Shown: positions 1 through 9,656, numbered from the stretch's first letter. The stretch: 64,000 nt of DNA from Flexilinea sp. (GCA_026645735.1 JAPKMT010000007.1:35953-99952), one strand, 5' to 3'. Made by a program: numbers and translations. The notes: a model not told the origin generated them from the sequence alone.

Positions 1-129
1 CATAGCCTCTTCCGTCATCCATTTGCCCAGCTTCCAGATATCTTCATTGGTGAAATGTTCAAACTGAAAGCGCTCTTCCTGTTCTTTTAAGATTTCCAGA
101 TCATTGATGCTTGTATTTTCTTGTGGCAT
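1..129 (-). CDS. UPF0303/HbpS-like protein, N-terminal fragment
   Basis: This is the first 43 residues of a gene running leftwards out of the window. It starts at an ATG (129-127) preceded at good distance by AAGGAGG, an ideal ribosome binding site. The peptide begins MPQENTSINDLEILKEQEE and continues with FEHFTNEDIWKLGKWM. The pattern 'L..QE..F.FEHF.NEDAW.LG' is what I recall of the heme-degrading-domain / UPF0303 family (HbpS-like), which binds heme or small cofactors. Only the N-terminus is visible, so the family call rests on one short motif. The gene is divergent from the Panacea gene at 322, and a repeat arm lies between them. Confidence 0.6.
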   Translation of the reverse strand, partial: MPQENTSINDLEILKEQEERFQFEHFTNEDIWKLGKWMTEEAM

Positions 130-185
130 ACCTGAATATCCTCCTTTATTTGATTCCATTTCATTGTACACGGATTCATACCAAC

Positions 186-245
186 AGCAGAAATTCGAAA
201 ATTGGAAAATCCTTTTGAGTTAAAGGAGAAAATTTCGAATTACTG
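186..245. repeat. Dispersed intergenic element, end-to-end form without central hairpin
   Basis: Both ends of the window-wide element are present: an AAATTCGAAAATTGG left end and an AATTTCGAATTACTG right end, in inverted orientation. The central palindrome is missing, so this is a short derivative of about 60 bp. It lies between two divergent genes. Confidence 0.8.
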
Positions 246-321
246 TCAATCCATATTTCTAATTGCTTGTTGATCACTAATCACATATAATAATAAATAA
301 GAAATTGGATTGTATACTTTA

Positions 322-816
322 ATGGAACAACGTATGAAAAGTATTTTTGATGAAAAAAAAGGGATAGAAATAATCCGCTATTTTGTGAATTGCGGATTAC
401 ATGACTTATACCAGATTGGAAAAGCCATGTATTTTGCTGATCTTTATCATTTGTCCCATTATGGTTTTTTTATTGCCGGTGATCGATATATTGCTATGGA
501 TTGCGGACCTGTTCCAAGCGGACTTTACGACTTGTTAAAAGTAATTAGGTCTAAAAAATTTGCATTTGGTATTGAAGCGTCCGGTTGTGATTTATTAAAT
601 TCTGCTCCAGCTAATTTGGAATACTTCAGTAAATCCAATATTATCGCACTAAGACATGGCATAAATGAAGTTATCAATTTGGATTTTGGCAAAATCAAAA
701 GCAAAAGTCATGGTACAGCCTACGATAAAACTGACTTAAACAAGGAAATGAAATTGACGGACATCGCTGAAATGTTTGATAATTCAGCAGAAATTATCGA
801 GTATATTCAGAGATAA
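322..816 (+). CDS. Panacea-domain (SocA/DUF4065-like) protein, putative antitoxin
   Basis: A cytosolic protein of about 164 residues. Near the N-terminus it shows the Panacea/DUF4065 pattern: YFVNCGLHDLYQIGKAMYFA, then DLYHLSHYGFFIAGD and MDCGPVPSGLYDLL. Panacea domains are known as versatile antitoxins that partner with different toxins, and as adaptors such as SocA. A TTG at 310 would add four residues; the ATG at 322 is preferred, although neither has a clear ribosome binding site. The TAA stop shares its last base with the ATG of the next gene, so the two are translationally coupled, as toxin-antitoxin pairs usually are. The role is inferred from the domain and the coupling. Confidence 0.72.
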   Translation: MEQRMKSIFDEKKGIEIIRYFVNCGLHDLYQIGKAMYFADLYHLSHYGFFIAGDRYIAMDCGPVPSGLYDLLKVIRSKKFAFGIEASGCDLLNSAPANLEYFSKSNIIALRHGINEVINLDFGKIKSKSHGTAYDKTDLNKEMKLTDIAEMFDNSAEIIEYIQR

Positions 817-1232
817 TGGATAAAGCAGAAATATTTCTGTCTTTTACATCACCGCCGAGAGTTTTATATTTATTTTGTGATTTTCTCAATGATAAAAAAT
901 ATAAATACATTGTTTTGCTCTCTAAAGACAATACTGAAATTCTATTTTTCCTGATCAACAGTAAATCTTATACAATTTCTCAACAAGATGAAATAAAAAT
1001 TACTCCACATGAATGTTCGTTTCTTCATCACGATTCCTATATCGATTGCAGGCAAGTGTTTGTGTTACCAATTGATCATTTTTCAAAAAAAATTTCAACC
1101 AATCTGTCTGGATTCGACAATGGTGCCATTGAACCAGCAATAGTAGTTAAGATATTAAGTGTTGTTGAATCTTCGGATACAATCTCTCCATTACATAAAA
1201 AGAAAATATTGGATACTTTAGGATCACAATAA
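816..1232 (+). CDS. Uncharacterised partner of the Panacea protein, PemK/MazF-like pattern
   Basis: A 138-residue protein with no signal peptide or membrane segment. It overlaps the Panacea gene by one base (TAATG), so it is almost certainly co-translated with it. The middle holds a stretch of beta-strand character and then HECSFLHHDSYIDCRQVFVL. That resembles the 'HPFIKHDSYVDYR' motif I recall from small PemK/MazF-fold proteins whose genes sit beside antitoxins. The resemblance is weak and covers one motif only. A toxin role is therefore an inference from motif plus coupling. Confidence 0.5.
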   Translation: MDKAEIFLSFTSPPRVLYLFCDFLNDKKYKYIVLLSKDNTEILFFLINSKSYTISQQDEIKITPHECSFLHHDSYIDCRQVFVLPIDHFSKKISTNLSGFDNGAIEPAIVVKILSVVESSDTISPLHKKKILDTLGSQ

Positions 1233-1398
1233 TTCCGATAAAAATCCATCAGTAAGTTCAATAACGATCTGTTTCTTGTTGATCTATCTTGTCAGTCTAA
1301 ACGCAATCTTGTCTTTGTCAGACTTAGTGTAAATTGGTTTTTCCTTTTTTTATCTTCCCAAGTTGTATTTACTATTTCAATTCACGATTTATAAATCC

Positions 1399-1522
1399 AA
1401 CAATTTCAGATAAGGAAAGGAATAATTGTTGTTGTGTAATTGTTGCACGAAGCACATCAATTACACAACAACATGATCCCTCTTTTTTTCCTAAAAAGCT
1501 TTTCCAAATTTCGAATTACTGC
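1399..1522. repeat. Dispersed intergenic hairpin element, full-length copy
   Basis: This copy occupies much of the 361-base gap before addB. The ends are a degenerate CAATTTCAGATAAGG and an intact AAATTTCGAATTACTG. The central palindrome pairs 1427-1442 with 1458-1473, 16 bp without mismatch, around a degenerate loop. The long spacer (TTTTTCCTAAAAAGCTTTTCC) is on the right. No gene is seen in the rest of this gap. Confidence 0.8.
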
Positions 1523-1593
1523 TCTAAATCGAATCCCATGCACAATTAAGTTGCTATTGACGCAACACCCGATCCAAGGTGATAATACAACCC

Positions 1594-4500
1594 ATGACGA
1601 TTGAATTAATCATGGACTGGCCTGCCTCCGGGAAAACAACTGCCTGCCTGCAAAAAATCCGCCAAATCAAATCTGCAAATCCACTGGCTGCTGTTCAAGT
1701 GTTAGTTCCTGACAGCCTCCAATTACACGCTTTTCAAAAGAGAATCGCGTATCCTTCAGGATCTCTGGGTACGAAAGTAAACACATTTTCCCAGTTTGCA
1801 CGATGGATTCTTGAAAAAGATTTATCGGGAAAAATCATCATCCCCCTCTCATTAAATCGGCAAATTGTACGTGAATCGATTCACCGCGTTCAGGCAGCAG
1901 GAAAATTATTATATTACAGTGATGTCTGGAATTCAGCAGGCTTCTCCAAAGTAATCACAGAGGCTTTCTCCGTTTTAGAGAAAAATCGCATATCTCCTGA
2001 TCAACTCAAAGCCGCAGTACAGTCACAGCAAGAAATCGAAATCAGTCTGGTTTATCAGGAATATCAGAAGATTTTATCGGAACGGGGATGGATCAGTCCT
2101 GCCGGAATGATCAACGCTGCTGCAGCCATCATGGAGGAAAAGCCAAACCAGCTCGCGCACATTGCATTGCTGATCATTGACGGTTTTGATAATTTTGATC
2201 AGGATCAACTCCAATTCATCCGGATTTTTAAACGGATCACCGAAAAAATTTGCATAACGCTTCCGGGATCTCTGAAAAGTGAAGAGAAAGACCAACTGAT
2301 CAACCGTAGATTTTTGCGTTCATTAGAGATGATTCAAGAAGTGCTGAATCCCCAGATTTCATCCGGCACGGCAGAAAGTTCCATTTACCTGCCTGATATG
2401 CTGCGGCACATTATTGAGAATATTTTTAAACAACGACCAGAGATTCGGACTGATCAAACCTTTTCCGCTGCAAAATCACTGTTCCTATTGGAAGCCGGTA
2501 CACAGGAAGATGAAGTCAGAGAAGTGTTGCGGCAAATGAAAAGCTGGATTATTCGTGAGGAAATTCCAATTTCTGCCTGTGCGATTTTTGCTCCGCAATT
2601 GGACGCTTATACCCCTGCTTTACGCAGGATCAGCGAGGAAATGGAAATACCGCTTAATTTCGGCAGAAAAGAATCGCTGATCGAGAGTCCTGTCGTCAAA
2701 ACACTTTTCAGCTTACTCCGTCTGCACCTGGAAGGATTGAAAACGAATAACCTGATGAATTGTCTGCGCTTTCCATATATCAGTTCGGGTTTGACGCAGG
2801 AGCAGGTAACCTGGCTGGACACCATCACCCGCCAATTAAACATAACCGGCGGATCAGATCAATGGGAGGAAGCCTGGAATATTCTGCAGAAGAAAGACGA
2901 AAAATATAGGACGAAGGATGAAGATGGAGATCCTTTTCCGCAATTTCGAAACATCCCCGACAATGCAGAACTGCTGCTTTTGAAGAATGGATTGCAGAAT
3001 TTTTTAGATGAAATCACGCCTCCTAAAGAAGAGCAGGCGGTTGTGCTTTGGATTGCCTGGTTGAAAGATGTCTGTGAGAAAATTCAGCTTCAGTCGCATA
3101 TCCAGCAGGAAGAAGAATCGGATTATTTTGCATTGACCGCATGTTTCGAGGAATTGATGATGGAAGACCGCATGTTTTCCCGAAACAAAATAAATTATGC
3201 CTCATTTCTGGAGGCATTGACAGAGATTATCACAGCCGCTGAGCGAAGTGCTCCGCCCCAGTTGTCAACCAATGCCATCTTTACGGGTGAGATTACCTGG
3301 GCTCGGGGTATCCGTTTTACAGCTGTTGCCTATTTAGGTTTTGCTGAGAGTATATTCCCCGCAACGATCGCAGAAGATGTCATCCTTGAACAAGCACTTC
3401 AGGATCATTTAAGAATTCCCGTATCTGCCGATGCAGATCAAAGCGGTTTATTAATCCAGGTTCTTTCCAGAGCAGATGAAAAGTTATTAATTAGCCGTCC
3501 GTGCATCACGGAAGCAGGGGATGAATGGGAGGAATCGCTTTATTGGAACGCCATCAAGCAGGTCGTTCCTGAAAATCTGATCCGGCGAATTCGTTCTTCA
3601 ATCCTGAGGCCGCTCTCTGAAGCTGCCTCCGAGGATGAAAAGGAATTTTGGGCAGTTTTACAGGGAGACGAAACCTTGTTTGCAGATGATTCAGACAATC
3701 AGGATTCGACTGGTCGAGTTCATCAGGTTTCGGACGAAGATGATTCCACGGTTGATTTACCGGAAGAATTCCGAAGCCAGAGGATATTCAGTTCATCCCA
3801 ACTTGAAACCTGTCTGGGTTGTCCTTTTCGGTACTACGTCAGTCATATTCTGTCTCTGGAACCGCTAAAAAAACCGACGCTGGAAATGGATCCACAGCAG
3901 TTAGGATCCATGCTGCACCGTATCCTTCAATTAACCTTTGAAAAAACCAAGGACCTGTCCGATAGAAAGATTGTATTGGAGCAACTGGAGAAAGCCTGCA
4001 GCAGAACATTTCCGACAGCCCCGATGAACTATCAATTCCGGCCCTCCGGTTTGTGGATTTTTCTACAAAACCAGATAAAAAATCAACTAAACCAAACTAT
4101 CGAAAAGTTATCAGAAATCAGCGAAGGCTGGCTCATGGAAGCGGCGGAGACCAGATTCGGGATGAACGGTCTGCCATATCTACATGTGGATGTTGACGGA
4201 GAACCACTCCGTTTTCGTGGAATAATCGATCGAATCGACCGCAATCAAAATGGGAATCTGCGCATCATCGATTACAAGATAGGCGGATCTCATTTTTCTG
4301 CAAACGATTTTTATTCCGGGAGACGTGTCCAATTATTTCTTTATGCTTTGGCGGCAGCCGATGCACTCAAAATCGGTCGGATTGAAGAGGGATTTTATTG
4401 GGCAATACTTTCAGCAAAAGCCAGCACTTTAAGACTCTCCAGCTTTATGAATCCGCAAGAAATGGATCAAACAACCACGTTTCGCACCTTGATCATGGAA

Positions 4501-4629
4501 AAAATTGAAAATTTTTATCATACTCTAAAAATCGCGCAATTTCCTGCCCGGCCTATTGACGGGAAATGCCCATCCTATTGCAGTGCGGCAGCCTGGTGCA
4601 TGCATTTCAGAAGGGAAGACAGGCCATGA
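1594..4629 (+). CDS. addB: AddB-like helicase/exonuclease subunit
   Basis: Subunit B of an AddAB (RecBCD-like) nuclease that processes double-strand breaks for RecA loading. It is 1011 residues long. The N-terminus has a Walker A-like loop, DWPASGKTT (residues 8-16). The C-terminal nuclease shows GIIDRIDRNQNGNLRIIDYK, with the IDYK lysine near residue 894. Cysteines that in the family hold a 4Fe-4S staple are visible: ETCLGCPFRYYV near residue 739, and GKCPSYCSAAAWC near the end. The ATG at 1594 is preferred over a GTG at 1579 because AAGGTGAT (1577-1584) is well placed to serve as its ribosome binding site. The stop overlaps the addA start by four bases. Confidence 0.88.
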   Translation: MTIELIMDWPASGKTTACLQKIRQIKSANPLAAVQVLVPDSLQLHAFQKRIAYPSGSLGTKVNTFSQFARWILEKDLSGKIIIPLSLNRQIVRESIHRVQAAGKLLYYSDVWNSAGFSKVITEAFSVLEKNRISPDQLKAAVQSQQEIEISLVYQEYQKILSERGWISPAGMINAAAAIMEEKPNQLAHIALLIIDGFDNFDQDQLQFIRIFKRITEKICITLPGSLKSEEKDQLINRRFLRSLEMIQEVLNPQISSGTAESSIYLPDMLRHIIENIFKQRPEIRTDQTFSAAKSLFLLEAGTQEDEVREVLRQMKSWIIREEIPISACAIFAPQLDAYTPALRRISEEMEIPLNFGRKESLIESPVVKTLFSLLRLHLEGLKTNNLMNCLRFPYISSGLTQEQVTWLDTITRQLNITGGSDQWEEAWNILQKKDEKYRTKDEDGDPFPQFRNIPDNAELLLLKNGLQNFLDEITPPKEEQAVVLWIAWLKDVCEKIQLQSHIQQEEESDYFALTACFEELMMEDRMFSRNKINYASFLEALTEIITAAERSAPPQLSTNAIFTGEITWARGIRFTAVAYLGFAESIFPATIAEDVILEQALQDHLRIPVSADADQSGLLIQVLSRADEKLLISRPCITEAGDEWEESLYWNAIKQVVPENLIRRIRSSILRPLSEAASEDEKEFWAVLQGDETLFADDSDNQDSTGRVHQVSDEDDSTVDLPEEFRSQRIFSSSQLETCLGCPFRYYVSHILSLEPLKKPTLEMDPQQLGSMLHRILQLTFEKTKDLSDRKIVLEQLEKACSRTFPTAPMNYQFRPSGLWIFLQNQIKNQLNQTIEKLSEISEGWLMEAAETRFGMNGLPYLHVDVDGEPLRFRGIIDRIDRNQNGNLRIIDYKIGGSHFSANDFYSGRRVQLFLYALAAADALKIGRIEEGFYWAILSAKASTLRLSSFMNPQEMDQTTTFRTLIMEKIENFYHTLKIAQFPARPIDGKCPSYCSAAAWCMHFRREDRP

Positions 4630-7600
4630 CTGAAGTATTAATTTCACTGCTCAGTAAACTTTCAGAAAACCAAAGACTGGCTGCAACAGAGAGACAACGC
4701 AATGTAATTGTTACTGCAGGAGCCGGAAGCGGCAAAACGCATACGCTGGTGGCACGTTATTTATCATTACTGAATGATGGATATACACCAGAGGAAATCG
4801 CGGCGATCACCTTCACTGAAAAAGCCTCCCGTGAAATGAAATCCCGCGTCCGAAACAAGCTGACCGATATTGCGCAATCATGCATTGATCCGGAAGAACG
4901 AAAAAAATGGTTGGATCGTTTAACTGCCATGGATTCAGCAAGAATTGGAACCATCCATAGCCTTTGTTCACAAATTCTAAAATCCAGTTTTGCGGAGGCA
5001 GGAATTGATCCGGATTTTTCGGTCTTGGATGAAAACCATTGTGCCATGATAAAAGCGCAGATCGTTGAGGACTGGCTCGAATCTATGGCTGAACAGGAAA
5101 AGTTTTATCCGCTTTTCCAGGCTTTCAGAATCGATGAAATTCGAAATATTCTTATTGGTATGCTGAATCAGCGTCTGGAAGTAAAAGAGGTTTTCGAGCG
5201 AAGCTTTAATTTGAAATCCCTGATTCACGAAAAGCTGCATGGATTGTTTTCCAACGAAATTGTAAGGGTCAATTTTGAATGGATTGCAAGTTTAAGTGAA
5301 GCAGAATTGGCAGCAGACGCCGGTGATAAGCTGGCTGCGCAGCTTAATGAATTCATCCCCCTGTGGAAACAGGCGGTTTCATTCTTGAAGCAAGGCGATC
5401 CATTTGCATCGATCACAGTATTGCAGTCTGCCTATACCGAAAAAATGAAATTATCAGCCGGAAAGGCAACATCAGAAGCAAAGCGTGCTTTAAAAATCCT
5501 GCGGGAATATCTTGAATTGAATTGGAAGGATCTTTTAGACAAAAAAAATCAGATGCCTACTGATGAGAATGAAGAGCAATATCAGAAAATTATCAGTCTT
5601 TTTAAGGCAGCATTTCTGGGTTTGCTGGAACGCTATCAAGATAATTTGCATCAGCAGGTCGTTTTAGATTTCGATGATTTAGAAGAAAAAACACTGATCG
5701 TGTTAAGAAAAACGACGGTGAAAAAAAAATGGCAGGAAAAAATTAAAACCGTTTTGGTGGATGAATTTCAGGACACCAATCAGCGACAACGACACCTGAT
5801 CGAAATTTTAGCAGAGCCATCTGGAAGTTTTTTTGGAGTGGGAGATGCCAGGCAGAGCATCTACCGTTTCCGCGGTGCAGACGTAACCGTATTCCGTTCC
5901 GTACAACAAGTAACCAGTAGAAATGGCGGCCTGCCTGTAAATCTGGATTCAACCTATCGCACCGATCCCGATTTGCTGGATGTAAGCGGAGATTTTCTAA
6001 GCCGCATGATGGGCACCGAAGAGCTTCCCGATAAATCCTACTGTGTTCCATATGAACCCTTAGTCTCCATGAGGAGTAGGATCGAACAACAGAATGAACC
6101 ACCGCTCGAATTTTTGCTGGGATATGATCCGGCATCCGTTGACGAAGCCAGAAAAGCCACTGCTATCCAGCTTGCTGCCAGACTGCATGAGCTAAAAACG
6201 GATCAAGTCATCAAGAGCTGGGATGATGTTGCTCTGTTGTTTCGAGCATCGAGCAGTTTTGCGATTTACGAATCCGTTCTTGAAAAAAGCAGTATTCCAT
6301 TTGTAACCGTATCCGGCAGAGGATTTTATGATCGCCCTGAGATCCGGGATATTCTGAACATGCTTTCTGCTGCGGCAAACCCGGCCGATGATCTCGCAGT
6401 GGCTGGTATGCTCTTAAGTCCGGTGTTTCGTCTCTCCAAAAATGGCCTTTTTCATCTTCGTTGGCCAGATTTCACAAATGTAAGTAATCCGGGGAAACCT
6501 GCCAGCCTCTGGGAATCGCTGCTTAAGAATCGATCGGTTTTAACCTCTCGTGACAGAAAAGCGGCCGATCGGGCATGCCTTGTGCTGCAAACATTAATCC
6601 CTCTTTCCGGCAAAGCTTCTGTCGAGATCATTCTATCGAAATTAATCCGTTTGACAAAGTATCGTTCTCTATTGGCATCCACGCCCACCGGACAATATTG
6701 GCGAAATATCGACAAACTCGTATCGGATGCCCATGACAGCGGGATGATTTCACTGGATGATTTTCTAACCTATTTAAAAAATCTGAATGATGCAGGTGCA
6801 AGAGAAGGTGAAGCGCCATCTGACACCATTGGAGCCATCCGATTGATGACTATTCACAAATCGAAAGGTCTGGAATTTCCGGTTGTCGTTTTAGCTGATG
6901 CAGCCCATCAAAATTATCATGCACTCGATTCCTGGATTATTTCACAAAATTTTGGATTCCAAATTAGCACAGAAATCGAATCTTTGGGTTATATCCTCGC
7001 CGCAAAAGATGAAAAAGATCAGAATGAAGCGGAATTAAAACGGCTCTTATATGTCGCGTTTACGCGGGCAAAAGACAGACTGATCATCAGCGGACACTTC
7101 ACAGAGAAACGATTAAACGGTTGGATTGGTGAATTGCTTGATCCCTGGAAAGATGATCTTCCCGATATCCAGCAACAATCTCAGAGAATGATGAAAACAT
7201 GCGACGGAAATCCTTTCCTGATTAAAATAGCGACATCGAATCAGCAAGAAATTGAAACTAAAAAAATGCAAGGAAACAATCATCGCCTCTTAAAAAATGA
7301 ACCAAAACACCTGTCTATTTCATTATTGCCGGAATTTTTTCAAACCCCGACGGAAGAATTTGCATCAGAACTGCCTGAAACGCAGGAACGCATCCTGGGA
7401 AAGAAAGTTGGAATACTGGTTCATAAGGCTTTAGAAATCGGGACTTTCCCGCAAGAAACCAAATTTGACCTGCTAATGGAACAGCAATTGTTGGAATTAA
7501 ATGATTTAACCGAATCGCAAAGAAAACATGCCCTTCAGCGAACAAAACAATTGTTGTCAGCTTTTCAAGAATCTGTAATTTGGCAGGAAATCCAAACAGC

Positions 7601-7931
7601 AGAAGTTTGCTACCACGAACTGCCTTATGACATTCCTGGAATTTCATATTCGGAACATGGCGTAATCGATCTTTTGTACTGCATAGAAAGTCAATGGAAA
7701 TTTCTGGATTTTAAGACGGATATGATTCGAAATCCGGATGAGAGATTGATTCTGGAACAACTGTATGCCAGACAAATCAGACGTTACGAACGTGCTGCCA
7801 GAATGTTGTTAAACTGCCCGGTCAGTGGAGCTGTTTGTTTTCTGGACGATTGCGGGAAAACGAGTGTTTTCTGGAATCATCAAAATCCGAAGTATCATCA
7901 AAAAACGTTCGATTCGCGGCTTTTTCCATAA
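4626..7931 (+). CDS. addA: AddA-like UvrD-type helicase/nuclease subunit
   Basis: The 1101-residue helicase-nuclease partner of AddB. UvrD/Rep motifs are in order: Walker A AGAGSGKTHTLV (about residue 31), VLVDEFQDTNQRQ (about 376), GDARQSIYRFRGAD (about 407), MTIHKSKGLEFP (about 742) and LYVAFTRAKDR (about 808). The C-terminal PD-(D/E)XK nuclease is intact (GVIDLLY near 1012 and FLDFKTD near 1027), so both subunits keep a nuclease centre, as expected for true AddAB. The start ATG overlaps the addB TGA (ATGA) and follows a GAAGGGAAG ribosome binding site. An upstream in-frame extension to 4566 would lie inside addB and is rejected. Confidence 0.93.
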   Translation: MTEVLISLLSKLSENQRLAATERQRNVIVTAGAGSGKTHTLVARYLSLLNDGYTPEEIAAITFTEKASREMKSRVRNKLTDIAQSCIDPEERKKWLDRLTAMDSARIGTIHSLCSQILKSSFAEAGIDPDFSVLDENHCAMIKAQIVEDWLESMAEQEKFYPLFQAFRIDEIRNILIGMLNQRLEVKEVFERSFNLKSLIHEKLHGLFSNEIVRVNFEWIASLSEAELAADAGDKLAAQLNEFIPLWKQAVSFLKQGDPFASITVLQSAYTEKMKLSAGKATSEAKRALKILREYLELNWKDLLDKKNQMPTDENEEQYQKIISLFKAAFLGLLERYQDNLHQQVVLDFDDLEEKTLIVLRKTTVKKKWQEKIKTVLVDEFQDTNQRQRHLIEILAEPSGSFFGVGDARQSIYRFRGADVTVFRSVQQVTSRNGGLPVNLDSTYRTDPDLLDVSGDFLSRMMGTEELPDKSYCVPYEPLVSMRSRIEQQNEPPLEFLLGYDPASVDEARKATAIQLAARLHELKTDQVIKSWDDVALLFRASSSFAIYESVLEKSSIPFVTVSGRGFYDRPEIRDILNMLSAAANPADDLAVAGMLLSPVFRLSKNGLFHLRWPDFTNVSNPGKPASLWESLLKNRSVLTSRDRKAADRACLVLQTLIPLSGKASVEIILSKLIRLTKYRSLLASTPTGQYWRNIDKLVSDAHDSGMISLDDFLTYLKNLNDAGAREGEAPSDTIGAIRLMTIHKSKGLEFPVVVLADAAHQNYHALDSWIISQNFGFQISTEIESLGYILAAKDEKDQNEAELKRLLYVAFTRAKDRLIISGHFTEKRLNGWIGELLDPWKDDLPDIQQQSQRMMKTCDGNPFLIKIATSNQQEIETKKMQGNNHRLLKNEPKHLSISLLPEFFQTPTEEFASELPETQERILGKKVGILVHKALEIGTFPQETKFDLLMEQQLLELNDLTESQRKHALQRTKQLLSAFQESVIWQEIQTAEVCYHELPYDIPGISYSEHGVIDLLYCIESQWKFLDFKTDMIRNPDERLILEQLYARQIRRYERAARMLLNCPVSGAVCFLDDCGKTSVFWNHQNPKYHQKTFDSRLFP

Positions 7932-7955
7932 AGGATCAAATAACCTTTCGTATTT

Positions 7956-7989
7956 AAAAAGGCGATTCAAATTATTGAATCGCCTTTTT
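7956..7989. terminator. Bidirectional intrinsic terminator after addA
   Basis: AAAAAGGCGATTCAA (7956-7970) pairs with TTGAATCGCCTTTTT (7975-7989) around a 4-base loop. The A-run and T-run on the two sides let it serve both addA and the convergent EamA gene. Confidence 0.9.
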
Positions 7990-8012
7990 AAATTAACCAA
8001 ATAAGATGTCAT

Positions 8013-8085
8013 TCTGTTGTTTTAATGTGAAGTGCAAAACCTGCACAACAACCAATATTTCTCTCCAAATTCCAAATTTCTCAGG
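8013..8085. repeat. Decayed copy of the dispersed hairpin element
   Basis: TGTTGTTTTAATGTG and GCACAACAACC form a weakened hairpin. They are followed by CTCCAAATTCCAAATTTCTC, which resembles the right end of the element. Several substitutions suggest an old copy. Confidence 0.5.
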
Positions 8086-8100
8086 ATGAAAAAATGAAAA

Positions 8101-8973
8101 TCAATTTTTTGCAAAGGCATCCCGATTAAATAACAGCATACCCGACAAAATAACAGTTCCCCCGAGAATGGTGGAAAGATCCAAATTTTCTCCGGCAATC
8201 AATATTCCGGCAATGGCTGTACAAAGCGGAACAAAGAACATGTAGATTGTTGCCTGAGAGGTTTTTGGTGCAAGTGCAATTGCGTTCGTCCAGCAGACAT
8301 ATGCAATTGCACTGGGGATGATACCCAGTAACAGAATATTGAAGATTTGATCAGGCGGAGCAGCTTTCAGCTCGCGAAATGCCTGTTTTGAGAAAACAGA
8401 CAACATCACCGTACCGATCAAAATACTATAAGCTGTAATCTGCAGGGCTGAATAGTTTTTGGTCAGCTTTTTTTGAAGTAAATTATAAATAGCCAGCATT
8501 ATCGCGCAGGCAAGCAAGAGCAATACACCAGTGTTCGAAGAAAAACGATCTCCAATTAACGTGAGAATCACAATACCGGCAAATTCCAGAAAAACTGCAA
8601 CCCATTGGTAGGTCTTCAGTTTTTCTTTCAGGAGAATCCAGGCCAGTATCGCAGTAAAAATCGGAGCTGTTGCAATAACGATACTGCTGGTAGCTGCAGT
8701 TACTTGCGACATTCCGATATTAAAAACAATCATGTACAATGAGAATCCTGTAGTAGCCGATGCCAGAAACCACAGAAAATCTTTTTTTTGCGGAGGTTTA
8801 ACTTTTCCAACAATCAGAAAAACCGCCAGAATGATCGATGCGATGACATATCGCAGGAATCCCACGGACATGGGAGAATAGTATTTCAAAGATAGTTTGG
8901 TATAAACATAAGCCAACGTCCAGCCAAGAATTGCTATAATTGCAAAGAGGTGATAATTGTTTTTTATCTTCAT
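8101..8973 (-). CDS. EamA/DMT-family permease
   Basis: A 290-residue inner-membrane protein with the ten-helix, two-EamA-repeat layout of the drug/metabolite transporter superfamily. Typical motifs include AIIAILGWTLAYVYTKLSLK at the N-terminus and FLRYVIASIIL. The second half repeats the fold and ends TILGGTVILSGMLLFNRD. The substrate cannot be read from sequence. The start ATG follows AAGGATTTATA, a fair ribosome binding site. It is divergent from arsR, with a repeat between, and need not be part of the arsenic cluster. Confidence 0.85.
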   Translation of the reverse strand: MKIKNNYHLFAIIAILGWTLAYVYTKLSLKYYSPMSVGFLRYVIASIILAVFLIVGKVKPPQKKDFLWFLASATTGFSLYMIVFNIGMSQVTAATSSIVIATAPIFTAILAWILLKEKLKTYQWVAVFLEFAGIVILTLIGDRFSSNTGVLLLLACAIMLAIYNLLQKKLTKNYSALQITAYSILIGTVMLSVFSKQAFRELKAAPPDQIFNILLLGIIPSAIAYVCWTNAIALAPKTSQATIYMFFVPLCTAIAGILIAGENLDLSTILGGTVILSGMLLFNRDAFAKN

Positions 8974-9078
8974 TATAAATCCTTAAAGACATAAGAGAGA
9001 TGGGTATCCCGAAAAAAAGGGTGAGTCAAATTATAATCATCTTCATGATCAGCGTTCGCTTGATCATGACGTGAACAT

Positions 9079-9165
9079 TATTTCGAAATTTGGAACAACC
9101 TTTCGAAAAAAGAGAGAAAGGTACGCTCTTGATTCGAAATGGCGATATAAATTTCGAATTGCTGT
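9079..9165. repeat. Dispersed element lacking the central hairpin
   Basis: A left end TTTCGAAATTTGGAA (9081-9095) and a right end AATTTCGAATTGCTG (about 9151-9165) enclose an internal GATTCGAAAT. The central GCGC palindrome is absent. It occupies the promoter region shared by the EamA gene and arsR. Confidence 0.75.
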
Positions 9166-9221
9166 AACACCAACAATTGAACGAAAACGGAAATGAACAG
9201 AAGCTTCACCAGAAGGTAAAA

Positions 9222-9521
9222 ATGATTGAAGAGATTTATATTGAAAAATCAAAAATACTAAAAGCAATCGCTGATCCTAAAAGACTGAAGATTATCACCA
9301 TGCTTTCCGATGGTGAATTATGCGCCTGCAAGATTCTGGAAGAATTTCAGGTTACGCAACCCACACTCTCCCATGATATGAAAGTGCTTTGCGATGCGGG
9401 CGTTGTCCATGTGCGAAAAGAAGGAAAATGGATGCACTATTCATTGAATACGGATTGTATCTATGATTTTAAGAATTATTTGAATTCAATCATCTGCTCC
9501 GATAATGAAAGTGAGTGCTAA
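9222..9521 (+). CDS. arsR: ArsR-family metalloregulator
   Basis: A 99-residue winged-helix repressor. ADPKRLKIITMLSDGELCAC carries the family's alpha-3 metal site, with Cys34 and Cys36 in ELCACKIL, the arrangement of As(III)/Sb(III) sensors. The recognition helix is VTQPTLSHDMKVLCDAG. Three further cysteines (57, 79, 92) and a C-terminal Cys99 could add ligands. The ATG at 9222 is chosen because AGAAGG lies five bases before it; an in-frame TTG at 9177 would overlap the end of the repeat region and lacks such a site. The gene converges on acr3 with a shared terminator, so control of the minus-strand ars genes would act in trans. Confidence 0.9.
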   Translation: MIEEIYIEKSKILKAIADPKRLKIITMLSDGELCACKILEEFQVTQPTLSHDMKVLCDAGVVHVRKEGKWMHYSLNTDCIYDFKNYLNSIICSDNESEC

Positions 9522-9539
9522 TAAACGAATTGGTGGTCT

Positions 9540-9627
9540 ATGATCATGAGTTCCTGCCCGATTAGCAGTGAGCCACGTAGAGGCGAGGCAATCCACCGTC
9601 ATGTGAGAAAAGATTGCTTCGTCGGGT
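9540..9627. repeat. GATTGCTTCG-type REP-like sequence
   Basis: This segment between arsR and its terminator contains GAGGCAATCCACCGTCATG and then AAAGATTGCTTCGTCGGG. It resembles the GATTGCTTCG...GCAAT repeats that occur between genes in many bacterial genomes. A second, different example lies at 30359-30475. It is GC-richer than its surroundings and unrelated to the TTCGAA hairpin family. Confidence 0.4.
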
Positions 9628-9656
9628 TGATTTATTTAAGTTTGAAGAGTAAAAAT

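Noticed and set aside
1334..1549. A 71-codon frame upstream of addB
   Set aside because: Most of it reads through the hairpin element, and the translation (runs of Cys, Ser, Asn) looks non-coding.
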